A stretch of 64,000 nucleotides of DNA from NCBI RefSeq assembly GCF_018614655.1, contig NZ_JAGGOG010000013.1:62001-126000 (forward strand), given 5' to 3'. Positions within the stretch are counted from its first letter, which is position 1. Each line of letters begins with the position of its first letter. Made by a program: the position numbers and the translations under genes. The notes beneath the pieces were generated by a model. The model worked only from the letters and a program-made list of their open reading frames with translations. It ran no database searches and was not told the origin of the DNA. Below, piece after piece: positions 8,670 through 18,609 of this stretch. This DNA comes from Pseudomonas fluorescens (GTDB lineage: Bacteria > Pseudomonadota > Gammaproteobacteria > Pseudomonadales > Pseudomonadaceae).

Positions 8670-10326
8670 TCACCCACGCTCCACCCCCACGCCTTCGAGC
8701 CCTGAGGTCCGGAGCCGACGCTTCAACGTTTCACTGGTCTGGCTGGTGCCCATCGTGGCGGCCCTGATCGGCCTGTCGATGGTGGTTCATAAGGCGATGT
8801 CGGTGGGTCCGCAGATCGTCGTCACCTTTCTCACTGCCGAAGGGCTTGAGGCCAACAAGACTCAGGTCAAGTACAAGAACGTAGTGATCGGCAAGGTCAC
8901 GGCGATCGCCTTGAGCGACGACCGTGCCCACATTGACGCAACCATCGAGCTGGACCAGTCCGCTGCGGCGTTCACCACACGCGACACGCGCTTCTGGGTG
9001 GTGCGCCCGCGTATCGGTGCCGGCGGAGTGTCGGGAGTCGATACGCTGTTGTCCGGTGCCTTCATCGGCGCCGACCCGGGCGAGGACAAGGAAACCGGAA
9101 AAAACTTCGTCGGCCTGGAAAACCCGCCGGCCATCACCTATGGACAAAAAGGCAAGCGCTTCACCCTGCACACTGCTGACCTGGGCTCACTGGACATCGG
9201 TTCCGCCGTCTACTACCGGCGCATTCAGGTCGGGCAGGTGGTGTCCTATCAGTTAGCCGGCGACGGCAAAGGCGTAGACATCGATATTTTCGTCAATGCC
9301 CCTAACGATCAGTATGTGCGCAAGGACAGTCGATTCTGGAACGCCAGCGGCGTGGATGTCAGCCTCGGTGCCAACGGCCTGAAGGTGAACACCCAGTCGG
9401 TGGCTTCGATCCTGGCCGGCGGCGTTGCCTTCATCGAACCCAACTACAGCGTCGACAAGTCCCTGGCCGATGAGCGCGCCGAGTTCACCCTGTTCGATGA
9501 CCTGGAAACCGCACTGGCACGGCCGGACGGCGAAGGCCGTTATGTGCAGATGCGGTTCGACCAGTCCCTGCGTGGCCTGACGGTAAACGCCGCGGTGGAG
9601 TTTCTGGGGGTGAACGTGGGTCGTGTGGTCTCGGTGGACCTGGACTACGACGCCAAGGCTGAGACCTTTCCCACGGTAATCGGGGCGGTCATCTATCCCA
9701 ACCGCCTGGGCAAGGCACACGACAAGTTGGCCCTGATGGGCGATGACGATGACGCCAAAGGCGCGCGACTGATGGAGCAGATGGTCAAGCACGGCCTGCG
9801 CGCCCAGGCCCGCAGCGCGAACCTGCTGACGGGGCAGTTGTACATTTCCATGAACTTTGTGCCCAACGCCAAGCCAGTCGCCTTCGACGCGACTGCACGG
9901 CCAATGCTCATTCCTACGGTACCCGGCAGCCTGGACAAGGCGCAGGAGCAGTTGCAGGCCTTCGTCGACAAGCTCAGCAAGATCCCGATCGACCAGATTG
10001 CCGACAACCTCAACGGCAGCCTCGGCCAGTTGAACAAGACCCTGGCGAACGTCAACGGTCAGGTACTGCCAGAGATGCGTGACACCCTGGTACAGACTCG
10101 CAAGACCCTGGCCACGGCCAACGACAGCTTTGCCGAAGATTCGCCACAGCGCCAGCAGTTGGGCCAGGCCATGGATGAAGTGCAGCGCACGGCGCGCTCG
10201 GTGCGTGTGCTCACTGACTTCCTCGGACGCCACCCGGAAGCCTTGATTCGTGGCCGTCTCAAGGACGGCAAGCCGGATGCCTACCCGCCGACGCCTTCAA
10301 CCTCTCGTGAAATTGATCAGGAATGA
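8662..10326 (+). CDS. pqiB: PqiB-type MCE-domain intermembrane transport protein
   Basis: A 554-residue protein with one N-terminal transmembrane anchor (about residues 24-44) and three MCE/MlaD repeats. The first repeat starts near VVTFLTAEGLEANKTQVKY, the second near KRFTLHTADLGSLDIGSAV and the third near RYVQMRFDQSLRGLTVNAA. A C-terminal helical region (about 430-530) follows. In E. coli PqiB hexamers form a tube across the periplasm that carries lipids, anchored by PqiA and reaching PqiC. The ATG at 8662 overlaps the preceding gene and fits the family start. Confidence 0.92.
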   Translation: MPDHPRSTPTPSSPEVRSRRFNVSLVWLVPIVAALIGLSMVVHKAMSVGPQIVVTFLTAEGLEANKTQVKYKNVVIGKVTAIALSDDRAHIDATIELDQSAAAFTTRDTRFWVVRPRIGAGGVSGVDTLLSGAFIGADPGEDKETGKNFVGLENPPAITYGQKGKRFTLHTADLGSLDIGSAVYYRRIQVGQVVSYQLAGDGKGVDIDIFVNAPNDQYVRKDSRFWNASGVDVSLGANGLKVNTQSVASILAGGVAFIEPNYSVDKSLADERAEFTLFDDLETALARPDGEGRYVQMRFDQSLRGLTVNAAVEFLGVNVGRVVSVDLDYDAKAETFPTVIGAVIYPNRLGKAHDKLALMGDDDDAKGARLMEQMVKHGLRAQARSANLLTGQLYISMNFVPNAKPVAFDATARPMLIPTVPGSLDKAQEQLQAFVDKLSKIPIDQIADNLNGSLGQLNKTLANVNGQVLPEMRDTLVQTRKTLATANDSFAEDSPQRQQLGQAMDEVQRTARSVRVLTDFLGRHPEALIRGRLKDGKPDAYPPTPSTSREIDQE

Positions 10327-10919
10327 CCGCCATGACCCTTCGTTCCCTGGCCTTGCTGGCCACTCTGGGCCTGGCGGCCTGCAGCTCGGCGCCGACCCAT
10401 TACTACACCTTGGTGCCCACCGCGCCTGAACAGCGACAAACCGTGGCGGCGCCGGCCTTTCAGTTCCAGATGCTGGGCGTGCGCATGCCGGTGCAGGTCG
10501 ACCAGCCACAGATGGTGGTGCGCCAGAGCAGCGGTGGGCTGATGATCCTCGAGACCGAACGCTGGGGGGCGCCTCTCGCCGACGAGTTCCATGACGCCTT
10601 GGCCGGGCAGTTGGAGTTGAAGCTGGGCACCCGTAATCTGGCAGGGCTGCCCAAGTCCGCCGACAAGCCGGTAGTGTCGCTGCAAACCGATGTGCGCCGT
10701 TTTGACTCGTTGCCGGGGCAGTATGCCTTGATCGATGTGGTATGGAGTTTGAGCCAGCGCAGCGAGGGCCAGAAACGCCGTAACCTGACCTGCGCCAGCG
10801 TGATTCACGAGCCGGCCGGGGTGAGCATGGATGCCTTGGTGCTGGCGCATCAGAAAGCCATTGGCCAACTGGCCAGCCAGATCGCTCGGGCGGCCAACAG
10901 CTGGGCTTGCCCGAGCTAA
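10323..10919 (+). CDS. pqiC: PqiC/YmbA-type outer-membrane lipoprotein
   Basis: A 198-residue lipoprotein of the DUF330/ABC-type transport auxiliary family. The signal peptide ends in the lipobox LAAC (C about residue 20), followed by SSAPTHYYTLVP, the hallmark opening of this family. It would sit in the outer membrane as the end point of the PqiB tube. ATGA overlap with pqiB shows coupling. A second ATG three codons downstream (10332) is also possible. The operon ends in a family A inverted repeat shared with the convergent efflux operon. Confidence 0.9.
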   Translation: MTAMTLRSLALLATLGLAACSSAPTHYYTLVPTAPEQRQTVAAPAFQFQMLGVRMPVQVDQPQMVVRQSSGGLMILETERWGAPLADEFHDALAGQLELKLGTRNLAGLPKSADKPVVSLQTDVRRFDSLPGQYALIDVVWSLSQRSEGQKRRNLTCASVIHEPAGVSMDALVLAHQKAIGQLASQIARAANSWACPS

Positions 10920-11003
10920 CGCTTTTTGGCGTTAGGTTGTCCTGTAGATACCGTCTTGCGCGTCACCACGCAAGAACCCTGTCAGGTCATACATTTGGCC
11001 CGT

Positions 11004-11114
11004 TGTAGCCGCTGCCGAGGCACGAGGCTGCGATAAGGGCCGAAGGACCTTCGGCAGTTTCAAGATCCTGGCGACTGCTGCGCAGCCGATCGCAGGCTGC
11101 GCCAGCGGCTACAG
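11004..11114. repeat. Family A inverted repeat copy 2, probable bidirectional terminator
   Basis: The left arm begins TGTAGCCGCTGCCGAGGC, like the copies at 2056 and 53401. The right arm is only partly complementary here (…CGCCAGCGGCTACAG). It lies between the ends of two convergent operons (pqi, stop 10919; RND efflux, stop 11136), a position suited to terminating both. Confidence 0.75.
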
Positions 11115-11135
11115 AAAACGTCGTTTTTCTTAAGG

Positions 11136-14100
11136 TTATCTTGCAGGCTGCTCGTCAAGCAGCGGCTGTTCTTGCTCCTGGTGGTGAGTCTCGCCAATAA
11201 ACAGGTACATGGCCGGCACCATGAACAGCGTCAACAGGGTGCCGATCGACAACCCGGCGAAGATCACCAGGCCCATGTCATGACGCCCCGCAGCACCGGC
11301 ACCACTAGCCCAAACCAGTGGCACCACGCCCAGAACCATGGCGGCGGTGGTCATCAGAATCGGGCGCAGACGCACCGCGGCGGCTTCTTCAATGGCCTCC
11401 CGCTTGCTGTGGCCGGCACGTTGCAGTTCGTTGGCGAACTGGACGATCAGAATCCCGTGTTTGGTGATCAGCCCAAGCAGCGTCACCAGGCCTACCTGCG
11501 TGTAGACGTTGATGGACGCGAACCCCATGGTGATGAAGGCCAGCGCGCCAAAGAGCGCCGGGGGCACTGAGAACAGGATCACCACCGGGTCTCGGAAACT
11601 CTCGAACTGGAAGGCCAGTGCCAGGTAGACGATAAGGATCGAGAACAGGAGCAGGCCGACGAACCCGCCCGATTCCTGCATGAACTGGCGGGACTCTCCC
11701 GAGAAATCAGAGGTGTACCCGGACGGGGCGATGTTAGTCAGAATCGTCTCCAGCTTCGCCAGGAGCTCGCCTTGGGCTACGCCGCTGACACCCGACAGGG
11801 TGGCCGAATTGAGTTGCTGGAAGTGGTTGATCGACTCCGGCTGGGTGGAGGTCTCGATATGCGCCACCGTGCGCGCGGGAATCATCCCGCCTGAGGGGGT
11901 GCGAATGTAGTAATCGAGTATTTGTTCAGGGTTGAGACGGTCAACCTGCAGCACCTGGGGAATCACTTTGTAGGAGCGCCCGGCCGTCGAGAAGTAGTTC
12001 ACGTAGTTGCCGCCCAACGCCGCCGACAGCGCCGCGCCGACATCTGCCTGGGTCATGCCAAGCGCGGCGATGTTCTCCCGGTCGACCACCAACTTGGCTT
12101 GCGGTTTGTCGAGTTTCAAATCCATGTCGGAGAACCAGAACAGCTGTTGTTTTTGCGCCTCGGCCATCACGGCCTGGGCCACATCATTCAAGTTCTCGAT
12201 GGACTCGGTGGTGGTAATCACAAACTGTACCGGCAAGCCCTGTGCACCCGGTAACGACGGCAGTGGAAAGGCCGCGATCGTCGCACCGGGCACCTGGTTC
12301 CATTGCTGCTGGAGCTGCTTGATCAGGTCGGCTTGCGATCGGCTCCGGTCCCCCCAGGACTTGAGCAACACGCCGCCCAGACCCTGGTTGAGCGCCGGCA
12401 GCCCCGTCAGTTGGAACATCTGTGCGTATTCGGGCTCTTGTTTGGCAATCTGGAAGGCCTGGTCGGCGATCCTTTCCATCTGCTGGGGCGAGGCCGTCGG
12501 TGGGCCTTTGATCTGCATGAACACCAACCCCTGGTCCTCGGTCGGCGACAGCTCGCTTTTGGCGGTCATGCCGCTGGCGGCCACCAGCAGGAACAGGATA
12601 AAGCCAAAGGTCACCAGCACCGGCCAGACGTTCAAACCGGCGGACAACACCCGATGGTAACGACCACGCAGCCAGTCGAAATACTGGTCGAGCCGGCGCG
12701 CGAAGCGGCCTTCTTCCTGACCTGACTTGAACAGCTTCGAGGTCATCATCGGCGAAAGGGTCAACGCCACGACGGCCGATACGGTCACCGCACCGGCCAA
12801 CGAGAAACAGAATTCCTTGAACAGCGCACCCGTGAGACCGCTGCGCAGCCCGATGGGCACATACGCGGCGATCAACACCACCGTCATGGCGATGATCGGA
12901 CCGCCCAGTTCCCGCGACGCGATCAGAGCAGCCTCCAGCACGCCTTTACCTTCTTCCTTGATATGCCGGTCGACGTTCTCGACCACAATAATCGCATCGT
13001 CGACCACCAGCCCAATCGCCAACACCAGTGCCAGCAAGGTCAGCAAATTGATGGAGTAGCCGAGCAAATACATGATGAAGAATGTCCCGACCAGCGACAG
13101 CGGGATCGCCACCAGGGGCACAATCACCGCGCGGAACGAGCCGAGGAACAGGTAGATGACCACCGAGACAATCACCATGGCCTCTAGAAGCGTCTTCACC
13201 ACCTCGTAAATCGAGGTATTGATGAACTCAGTGGAGTCGTAGACGATCTCGCCGCGAACACCCGCCGGCAGTTGGGATTGCAGTTCGGGGAAGGCTTTGC
13301 GCACGTTATCGGCGACGGTCAGGATGTTGGCATTGGGCGCCGCCTTGATCCCGATGAACACCGAGCGCTTGCCGGAGAACGCCACGCTGCTGTCGTAGCT
13401 TTCCGCACCGAGGGTGACCATCGCCACGTCCTCCAGGTACACCAGCGCATCGCCTTTCTGCTTGATCACCAGCCGCTTGAATTCATCTACTGTGTGCAAG
13501 TCGGTGCCGGCAGTCAGATCCACCGTGACCGTTTGCCCTCGGGTCGAGCCGACGGCGGACAGGTAGTTGTTATTGGCCAACGCGGCGGAAACGTCCTGCG
13601 CGGTGACGTTATGTGCCGCCAGCTTGTCCGGGTCCATCCAGGCACGCAGCGCGAACTGGCGCCCGCCGAGAATCTCGGCGGTTTGCACGCCCTGGATCGA
13701 ATCCAGTTTGGGTTTGACCACCCGCACCAGGTAGTCGGTGATGTTGTTGGTGGGCAGTGTGTCGCTATAGAAACCCAGGTACATGGCGTCCGTGGTCTGC
13801 CCGACCGCGATGGTCAAGACCGGCTCCTGGGTTTGTGCCGGCAACTGGTTCTTGACTGAGTTGACCTGGGTATTGATCTCGGTCAGCGCTTTGCTGGCAT
13901 CGTAGTTGAGGCGCAACGTCGCGGTAATGGTCGACACGCTGGTAATGCTTGAGGACGACAGGTAGTCAATGCCTTGTGCCTGAGCGATAGCCGACTCCAG
14001 CGGCTGGGTGATAAAGCCGGCAACGGTGGACGCGTCTGCACCGTAGTAGGTGGTGGTGATGGTGACGACCGTGTTTTCAGTGCGCGGCCATTGGTTGACC

Positions 14101-14198
14101 GGCAATTCGAAGATCGAGCGCAGCCCCAGGATCAAGATGAACAGCGAGACGACGATGGCCCAGACCGGTCGCTGGATGAAGGTATCGGTAAGTTTCAT
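11136..14198 (-). CDS. RND (HAE1) multidrug efflux pump permease
   Basis: A 1020-residue inner-membrane proton-driven pump. It begins MKLTDTFIQRPVWAIVV, as HAE1 RND permeases do. TM4 carries the paired aspartates of the proton relay in GLVVDDAIIVVENVDRH (around residue 400). Two large periplasmic loops and a second repeat with GLITKHGILIVQFANE are present. Length is normal for AcrB/MexB relatives, slightly short of MexF. It is the last gene of an operon in the order outer-membrane factor, adaptor, pump. No regulator gene adjoins it, so drug specificity and control cannot be read here. Confidence 0.93.
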   Translation of the reverse strand: MKLTDTFIQRPVWAIVVSLFILILGLRSIFELPVNQWPRTENTVVTITTTYYGADASTVAGFITQPLESAIAQAQGIDYLSSSSITSVSTITATLRLNYDASKALTEINTQVNSVKNQLPAQTQEPVLTIAVGQTTDAMYLGFYSDTLPTNNITDYLVRVVKPKLDSIQGVQTAEILGGRQFALRAWMDPDKLAAHNVTAQDVSAALANNNYLSAVGSTRGQTVTVDLTAGTDLHTVDEFKRLVIKQKGDALVYLEDVAMVTLGAESYDSSVAFSGKRSVFIGIKAAPNANILTVADNVRKAFPELQSQLPAGVRGEIVYDSTEFINTSIYEVVKTLLEAMVIVSVVIYLFLGSFRAVIVPLVAIPLSLVGTFFIMYLLGYSINLLTLLALVLAIGLVVDDAIIVVENVDRHIKEEGKGVLEAALIASRELGGPIIAMTVVLIAAYVPIGLRSGLTGALFKEFCFSLAGAVTVSAVVALTLSPMMTSKLFKSGQEEGRFARRLDQYFDWLRGRYHRVLSAGLNVWPVLVTFGFILFLLVAASGMTAKSELSPTEDQGLVFMQIKGPPTASPQQMERIADQAFQIAKQEPEYAQMFQLTGLPALNQGLGGVLLKSWGDRSRSQADLIKQLQQQWNQVPGATIAAFPLPSLPGAQGLPVQFVITTTESIENLNDVAQAVMAEAQKQQLFWFSDMDLKLDKPQAKLVVDRENIAALGMTQADVGAALSAALGGNYVNYFSTAGRSYKVIPQVLQVDRLNPEQILDYYIRTPSGGMIPARTVAHIETSTQPESINHFQQLNSATLSGVSGVAQGELLAKLETILTNIAPSGYTSDFSGESRQFMQESGGFVGLLLFSILIVYLALAFQFESFRDPVVILFSVPPALFGALAFITMGFASINVYTQVGLVTLLGLITKHGILIVQFANELQRAGHSKREAIEEAAAVRLRPILMTTAAMVLGVVPLVWASGAGAAGRHDMGLVIFAGLSIGTLLTLFMVPAMYLFIGETHHQEQEQPLLDEQPAR

Positions 14199-14206
14199 GA
14201 GACACC

Positions 14207-15391
14207 TTAGTGTTCTTGGGGAGTCGGCGCGGCGTCGTTCAGGGGCGCGGCACGGTTATCAATCTGCACCGGCGAGCCGTTCTTGAGCTTCATCTGCCCA
14301 CTGGTGATCACGTGGTCGCCTTCCTTCACGCCGGACAGGATCGCGACCTGGTCACCCCGGGTCGGCCCGGTCTTGATGAACGTTTGCGCCGCCGTCAGTA
14401 CCTCTTCACCTTTGTCGTTCTTCGTCGTTGTTGCGATGAACACGGTGGTCCCGTACGGGTTGTAGGTGACCGATGTCTGTGGAACGGTGAGGTAGCGTTG
14501 CGTCGCGCCAGACTGCACCACGGCGCGGGCAAACATGCCCGGCACCAGGCTTTGCCTGGGGTTCTCGACGGTGGCTTCTACCGTGACGTTGCGTGTGGTC
14601 GAGTCGAATTGGGTGTCGACAGTGGTGATCTTGCCGGCAAAGGTCTGATTGGACAGGCCGTCCGCCGTCACTGCGACCGCCTGACCGATGCTGATCGCCT
14701 CCAGTTGGGTTTGCGGCACGGTGAAGTCGATATAGATCGGGTCGAAGGTTTGCAGCGTGGAGATTTTGTCACCGGGGTTGAGGTATTGGCCGGGGTTGAC
14801 GCTGGTGATCCCGATACGTCCGGCAAACGGTGCACGAATGGTTTTTTTCTCCACCAGCGCCCGCTGTTGCTCTGCGGCCGCGAGTTTGGCTTTCAGGTCG
14901 GCGCTGTCGGTGTCCACTTGCGCTTGGGACACGGCGTTCACCGCCAGTTGGGCCTTGTCGCGCTTGAGCACGATCACCGCCAGATCAGCCGTGGCCTCAA
15001 GGGAATGCAGTTGGGCGATGTCCGAGTCGGCATTCAACTGAACGAGTAGTGCCTGGGCCGGGACTTGCTGCCCGGGCTTGAAGCCCAGGGTGCGGACGAT
15101 ACCGCCCACCTCCGTGGTGACGTCGACCCCGCGCACCGCTTTAATCGACCCCACGGCGGAGACACTCGGTTGCCAGTCGGCGAACTGCGCGGGCATGGCT
15201 GTGACCACCGCGGCGGGCAGGGCGATTTTGGATTGTGCTATCAACGCCGAGATCTGGGTGAACTTGACCCCGACGATAATCGCGACGATCACCAGCACCA
15301 CCACGATCATCAGGATCATTGGCCGCCACAGGCGACGCTTGGGCGCAGCCGGTTGTGGGGGCAGGGGAGAGTCAGTGTTGACGTCAGCCAT
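14207..15391 (-). CDS. RND efflux periplasmic adaptor (membrane fusion protein)
   Basis: A 394-residue adaptor. It has a cytoplasmic start rich in proline, one N-terminal membrane anchor (about residues 28-48), then a lipoyl/beta-barrel core. GGIVRTLGFKPGQQVPA and the coiled-coil hairpin lead to IRAPFAGRIGITSVNPGQYL. It bridges the pump and the outer-membrane channel. The ATG at 15391 has a GAGA-type ribosome site 8 bases upstream. An in-frame GTG at 15403 would add four residues. The gap to the pump gene is 8 bases. Confidence 0.92.
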   Translation of the reverse strand: MADVNTDSPLPPQPAAPKRRLWRPMILMIVVVLVIVAIIVGVKFTQISALIAQSKIALPAAVVTAMPAQFADWQPSVSAVGSIKAVRGVDVTTEVGGIVRTLGFKPGQQVPAQALLVQLNADSDIAQLHSLEATADLAVIVLKRDKAQLAVNAVSQAQVDTDSADLKAKLAAAEQQRALVEKKTIRAPFAGRIGITSVNPGQYLNPGDKISTLQTFDPIYIDFTVPQTQLEAISIGQAVAVTADGLSNQTFAGKITTVDTQFDSTTRNVTVEATVENPRQSLVPGMFARAVVQSGATQRYLTVPQTSVTYNPYGTTVFIATTTKNDKGEEVLTAAQTFIKTGPTRGDQVAILSGVKEGDHVITSGQMKLKNGSPVQIDNRAAPLNDAAPTPQEH

Positions 15392-15420
15392 GGGTGTTCT
15401 CACTGTTGAAAGGGTTCAAG

Positions 15421-16977
15421 TCAGTTGAACTGCGGCGTATCGGCAGAGGCATCCTTTCTGTGGGCCGGCATGACCTCCTGCCAGGAGGGCAGGCCAAAAC
15501 GGTCAGGCTTGCCCGCCGTGGCTGGATCTACATCGGTACGGTTCCACCAACCGCCGCCCAACGCCTGGAAGAGCGCAGCGGTATCGCTGTAGCGGGCAGC
15601 CTGTGCCTGGACGCGTGTGACCACGGTGTTCTGGTAGGTTTGTTGGGCCGTGAGCAGATTGATGTACGCCACCGCACCGAGACGGAACTGCGCCTGCACC
15701 AGGGCCAGACTCGCTTGAGCGGAGCGTTCGGCGGCCACCTGCTGATTGAGCGCATCGGCATCGGCTTCCAGCGCCCGCAGCGCGTTGGCCACGTCTTGGA
15801 AGGCGGCCACCACGGTGCTGCGATAACGGGCAGCCGACTCGTCATAAGCGGCCACGGCGGCGCGTTTGCGATGCTCAAGTGCCCCGGCGTCAAAGATGGG
15901 CTGGGTGATCGAGCCGGCTAGGCTCCAGACTCCGCTGCCGGATGAAAACAGTTTGGTCCCGCTCGCGACCGTGGAGCCCAGGGAGCCGGTGATGCTGAAT
16001 TGCGGCAACTGATTGGCGATGGCCACCCCAATATTGGCGCTGGCCTGATGCAGCTGCGCTTGCGCGGAACGTACATCGGGGCGCTGACCTACGATTGCCG
16101 AGGGCAGGCTGACCGGCAGTTCTTCCGGCAAATGCAGGGAGGCCAGAACGAAGCGCTCACCCCGATCCTGATTGGGAAACCGACCGAGATAGGCCATCAA
16201 CTGGTTACGGGTCTGCGCCAGCTGTTTCTGCAGGGGCGGCAAGGTCGCGCGGGTTTGTGCCAGTGCGGTTTCTTGGGTAAGCACATCGGTATCGGCAATC
16301 GCACCCAGCCGTCGCTGGGATTGCAGGACGTCGAGCTGATCGCTCTGGAGGCGAATGATTTCCTCGGTGGCCGCCACTTGATCACGCACCGACGCCAGGC
16401 TCACGGCGGTATTGACCACATTCGAGGTCAGCGTGAGGTAAGTGGCCTCCAGCTGGAAGCGCTCGTACTCGGCCTGTGCGGTGGATGACTCGATCTGGCG
16501 ACGGGTTCCACCGAACACGTCCGGAGCGTAGGAAACGCTCAGCGACGCTGAGTTAACGGTCAGAATCGGTGACGACGGAGCGCCCGTAGTGATCCCCGAT
16601 ATCTTCTCCCGGGTTTTCGATGCCGAGCCGCTCACCGACGGAAACAGCGAGGCCTGGTCGGCATACACCAGCTCGTTGGCCTGGCGCAGCGCCGCTTGGG
16701 CCGCGCTTACATCCGGGTTGGCCCGCAGTGCCTCTTCGACCAATGCATTAAGTGCCGGTGAGCGGAACAGCGTCCACCATTGCCCGGGAATGTCCATGCC
16801 GGCGACCAGCTTCTGCGCTGCGCCGCCTGCGGCCACATCCGCCGAAGCCGTGGTGGGCAGTTTTTCCCGAGAGTAGTCGGCGCCGGCAGGAACATCGGGG
16901 CGGGTAAAGTTCGGCCCCACGGTACAACCCGCGAGTACAACAAGGCACAGTAGGCTGACCGGAACATGCTCTTTCAT
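15421..16977 (-). CDS. RND efflux outer-membrane factor, NodT/OprM-type lipoprotein
   Basis: A 518-residue outer-membrane channel. The signal peptide ends in the lipobox LAGC (C about residue 18), then TVGPNFTRPDVP, the standard opening of OprM/NodT proteins. Two internally similar halves of long helices and beta strands follow (FRSPALNALVEEALRANPD; later QRPDVRSAQAQLHQASANIG). It is first in the operon, so its upstream region 16978-17325 should carry the promoter of the whole pump. Having the channel gene first is less common than the adaptor-pump-channel order. Confidence 0.92.
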   Translation of the reverse strand: MKEHVPVSLLCLVVLAGCTVGPNFTRPDVPAGADYSREKLPTTASADVAAGGAAQKLVAGMDIPGQWWTLFRSPALNALVEEALRANPDVSAAQAALRQANELVYADQASLFPSVSGSASKTREKISGITTGAPSSPILTVNSASLSVSYAPDVFGGTRRQIESSTAQAEYERFQLEATYLTLTSNVVNTAVSLASVRDQVAATEEIIRLQSDQLDVLQSQRRLGAIADTDVLTQETALAQTRATLPPLQKQLAQTRNQLMAYLGRFPNQDRGERFVLASLHLPEELPVSLPSAIVGQRPDVRSAQAQLHQASANIGVAIANQLPQFSITGSLGSTVASGTKLFSSGSGVWSLAGSITQPIFDAGALEHRKRAAVAAYDESAARYRSTVVAAFQDVANALRALEADADALNQQVAAERSAQASLALVQAQFRLGAVAYINLLTAQQTYQNTVVTRVQAQAARYSDTAALFQALGGGWWNRTDVDPATAGKPDRFGLPSWQEVMPAHRKDASADTPQFN

Positions 16978-17325
16978 ATTTACTCTGTTAATCAGTTAGT
17001 TAACTTCTTTGTTGAGTAGTGAAAGCAAGGGCATTGGCCGGTCCTCCATAAAGGGAAGAGATGGCAGCAGGGTTCAAGCCGGGTGGATGCGTGGGTTGAA
17101 CGTTAATTCATGAGTTGGTTTATCGCCAATAGAGGAAATGTTGCCTGGCAGGTCTTTTGCCGGGCTTCGCACTATCCAGCACTCTGTAGCCTGCAACCTG
17201 ACCCGCTACGGGCGAGGCCAGATCATCCTGCGTGATCCTGAAACGGGCGTGTTATGCGGCGGGACTGAACCCCGCACGGACTCGCATATTGAGGTGTGTT
17301 GAGGTCGCGTCTACGAGCCGGCAGT
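16978..17325. other. 348-base gene-free region upstream of the efflux operon
   Basis: No convincing gene is visible. Close to the efflux start there is an AT-rich patch with GTTAATCAGTTAGTTAAC (16987-17004), whose GTTAA/TTAAC ends are inverted; it could be part of the promoter or an operator for an unlinked regulator. The rest is unremarkable and also forms the 3' flank of the TIGR02270 gene. Confidence 0.4.
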
Positions 17326-18585
17326 TTATCGCCCGAATTGCACAGCTTCCCCCAGCAACTTCTTTTGCCGCCTGACCGGTGCGCTGGTGGGGAAAAGCAC
17401 TTCGGTCGGCCGAAAGCGGGCAATGCCGTAGGCGGCAGCAATACGCTGGCGTTGCTGGCCCAGGGTAAGTGCTTGCCTGAAACAGCTTTCGCTCTGCCGC
17501 AGCCCCAGCATATAGCCGACGCCCGCCTGGAAATCGCCTCCATGGGTCTGCCACCAGACCGCGATGGGCTGCGGGTCAGGCCAGGGCAGGTTCTCATCGG
17601 GGTCCATGACGACATTGGAGTCCTCGGCGTCGTCGTTCGGGCCCGCATCGAAATCCGGAAGGTGCTGCAATTCCAGATTAAGCTGCGCCAGGTCAACGCC
17701 GCAAATCAGGCTGAAGGCCTCGCCGGCGACGCGGGCATAAGGCAGGTCGCTCATCTGCTGGATCAGCCACGGCACGCCGACGGGATCGCCCAGCAGCCCA
17801 ATGGCCTGGATGCCGAGGCGCCGCTGCTCAGGGTTCTGTATCAACAGGTGTATCCAGGCAATGCTGCGTTCGCGCTCTTGCCAGGCCAACAGGACACAGA
17901 GCGCACGGTACTGGAACTCGCCCGGTTGCTCGGCGAACTGTCGCAGTGGCTCCAGGGCATACTCATCGCCCATCTGCGCGGTGGCCCAATTGACCCAAAA
18001 GCGCGTGGCCGCATCTTGATGTATACGGTGGGCACGAAGGGTCGGCATCAGGTCATGCCGGCGCAGTTCGCCGGCCGTACGGGCGGCACGCGCCAGCACG
18101 TTGGGGTCGGCTTGCGACAGTTCGGTCAGCAGGGCAGGGCCCGGGTCGTGACGATGCATACCGCAGGCGGCAAGGCCAAGCCGGCGGAACAAGGGCTTGG
18201 GGGAGGCGAGCATGCGGTCGATCCAGGGCGATACCCACTCCCAGTCGAGCCACCCCAAGGCCATCAGATAACCGCGCTCCGTTTCCGCGGCGCTTCTCAC
18301 GTGTTCGCTGAGTTGCGACAACACGTTCGTACTGTGTGCCTCGAAGGCCAGGACCACACTGGCGAACATCTCGCCAACCGTGTGTGGGCCGAGCTGGGCC
18401 AGCAGGGTCTCCAGGCCTGCGGGGCCGGCGATACGCAGGCCATCGAGATGAGCGTCGATACGGTCTTCCAGTTTGCCGAGTTCGTCCAGATCGTAATGCG
18501 GCGCGCGCAATGCGTAGTCGCGTAGCACGGTAAGAAAGCCGGCCTCTTCGGCATGCAGGTCAAGCACGATGGGGAGTGTGTTCAT
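17326..18585 (-). CDS. TIGR02270-type protein of the type VI secretion island
   Basis: A 419-residue soluble protein without signal peptide. It is composed largely of alpha-helical, HEAT-like repeats (for example RRLGLAACGMHRHDPGPALL and RRLGIQAIGLLGDPVGVPWL). Proteins of this family occur in type VI secretion clusters; the precise role is not established to my knowledge. The ATG at 18585 has AGGA about ten bases upstream and begins MNTLPIVLDLHAEEAGFL; a further in-frame ATG at 18606 is possible. It is the last gene of the vgrG-led island, 24 bases after the candidate immunity gene. Confidence 0.7.
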   Translation of the reverse strand: MNTLPIVLDLHAEEAGFLTVLRDYALRAPHYDLDELGKLEDRIDAHLDGLRIAGPAGLETLLAQLGPHTVGEMFASVVLAFEAHSTNVLSQLSEHVRSAAETERGYLMALGWLDWEWVSPWIDRMLASPKPLFRRLGLAACGMHRHDPGPALLTELSQADPNVLARAARTAGELRRHDLMPTLRAHRIHQDAATRFWVNWATAQMGDEYALEPLRQFAEQPGEFQYRALCVLLAWQERERSIAWIHLLIQNPEQRRLGIQAIGLLGDPVGVPWLIQQMSDLPYARVAGEAFSLICGVDLAQLNLELQHLPDFDAGPNDDAEDSNVVMDPDENLPWPDPQPIAVWWQTHGGDFQAGVGYMLGLRQSESCFRQALTLGQQRQRIAAAYGIARFRPTEVLFPTSAPVRRQKKLLGEAVQFGR

Positions 18586-18609
18586 CAGACACCGATCCTG
18601 ATGCATGAG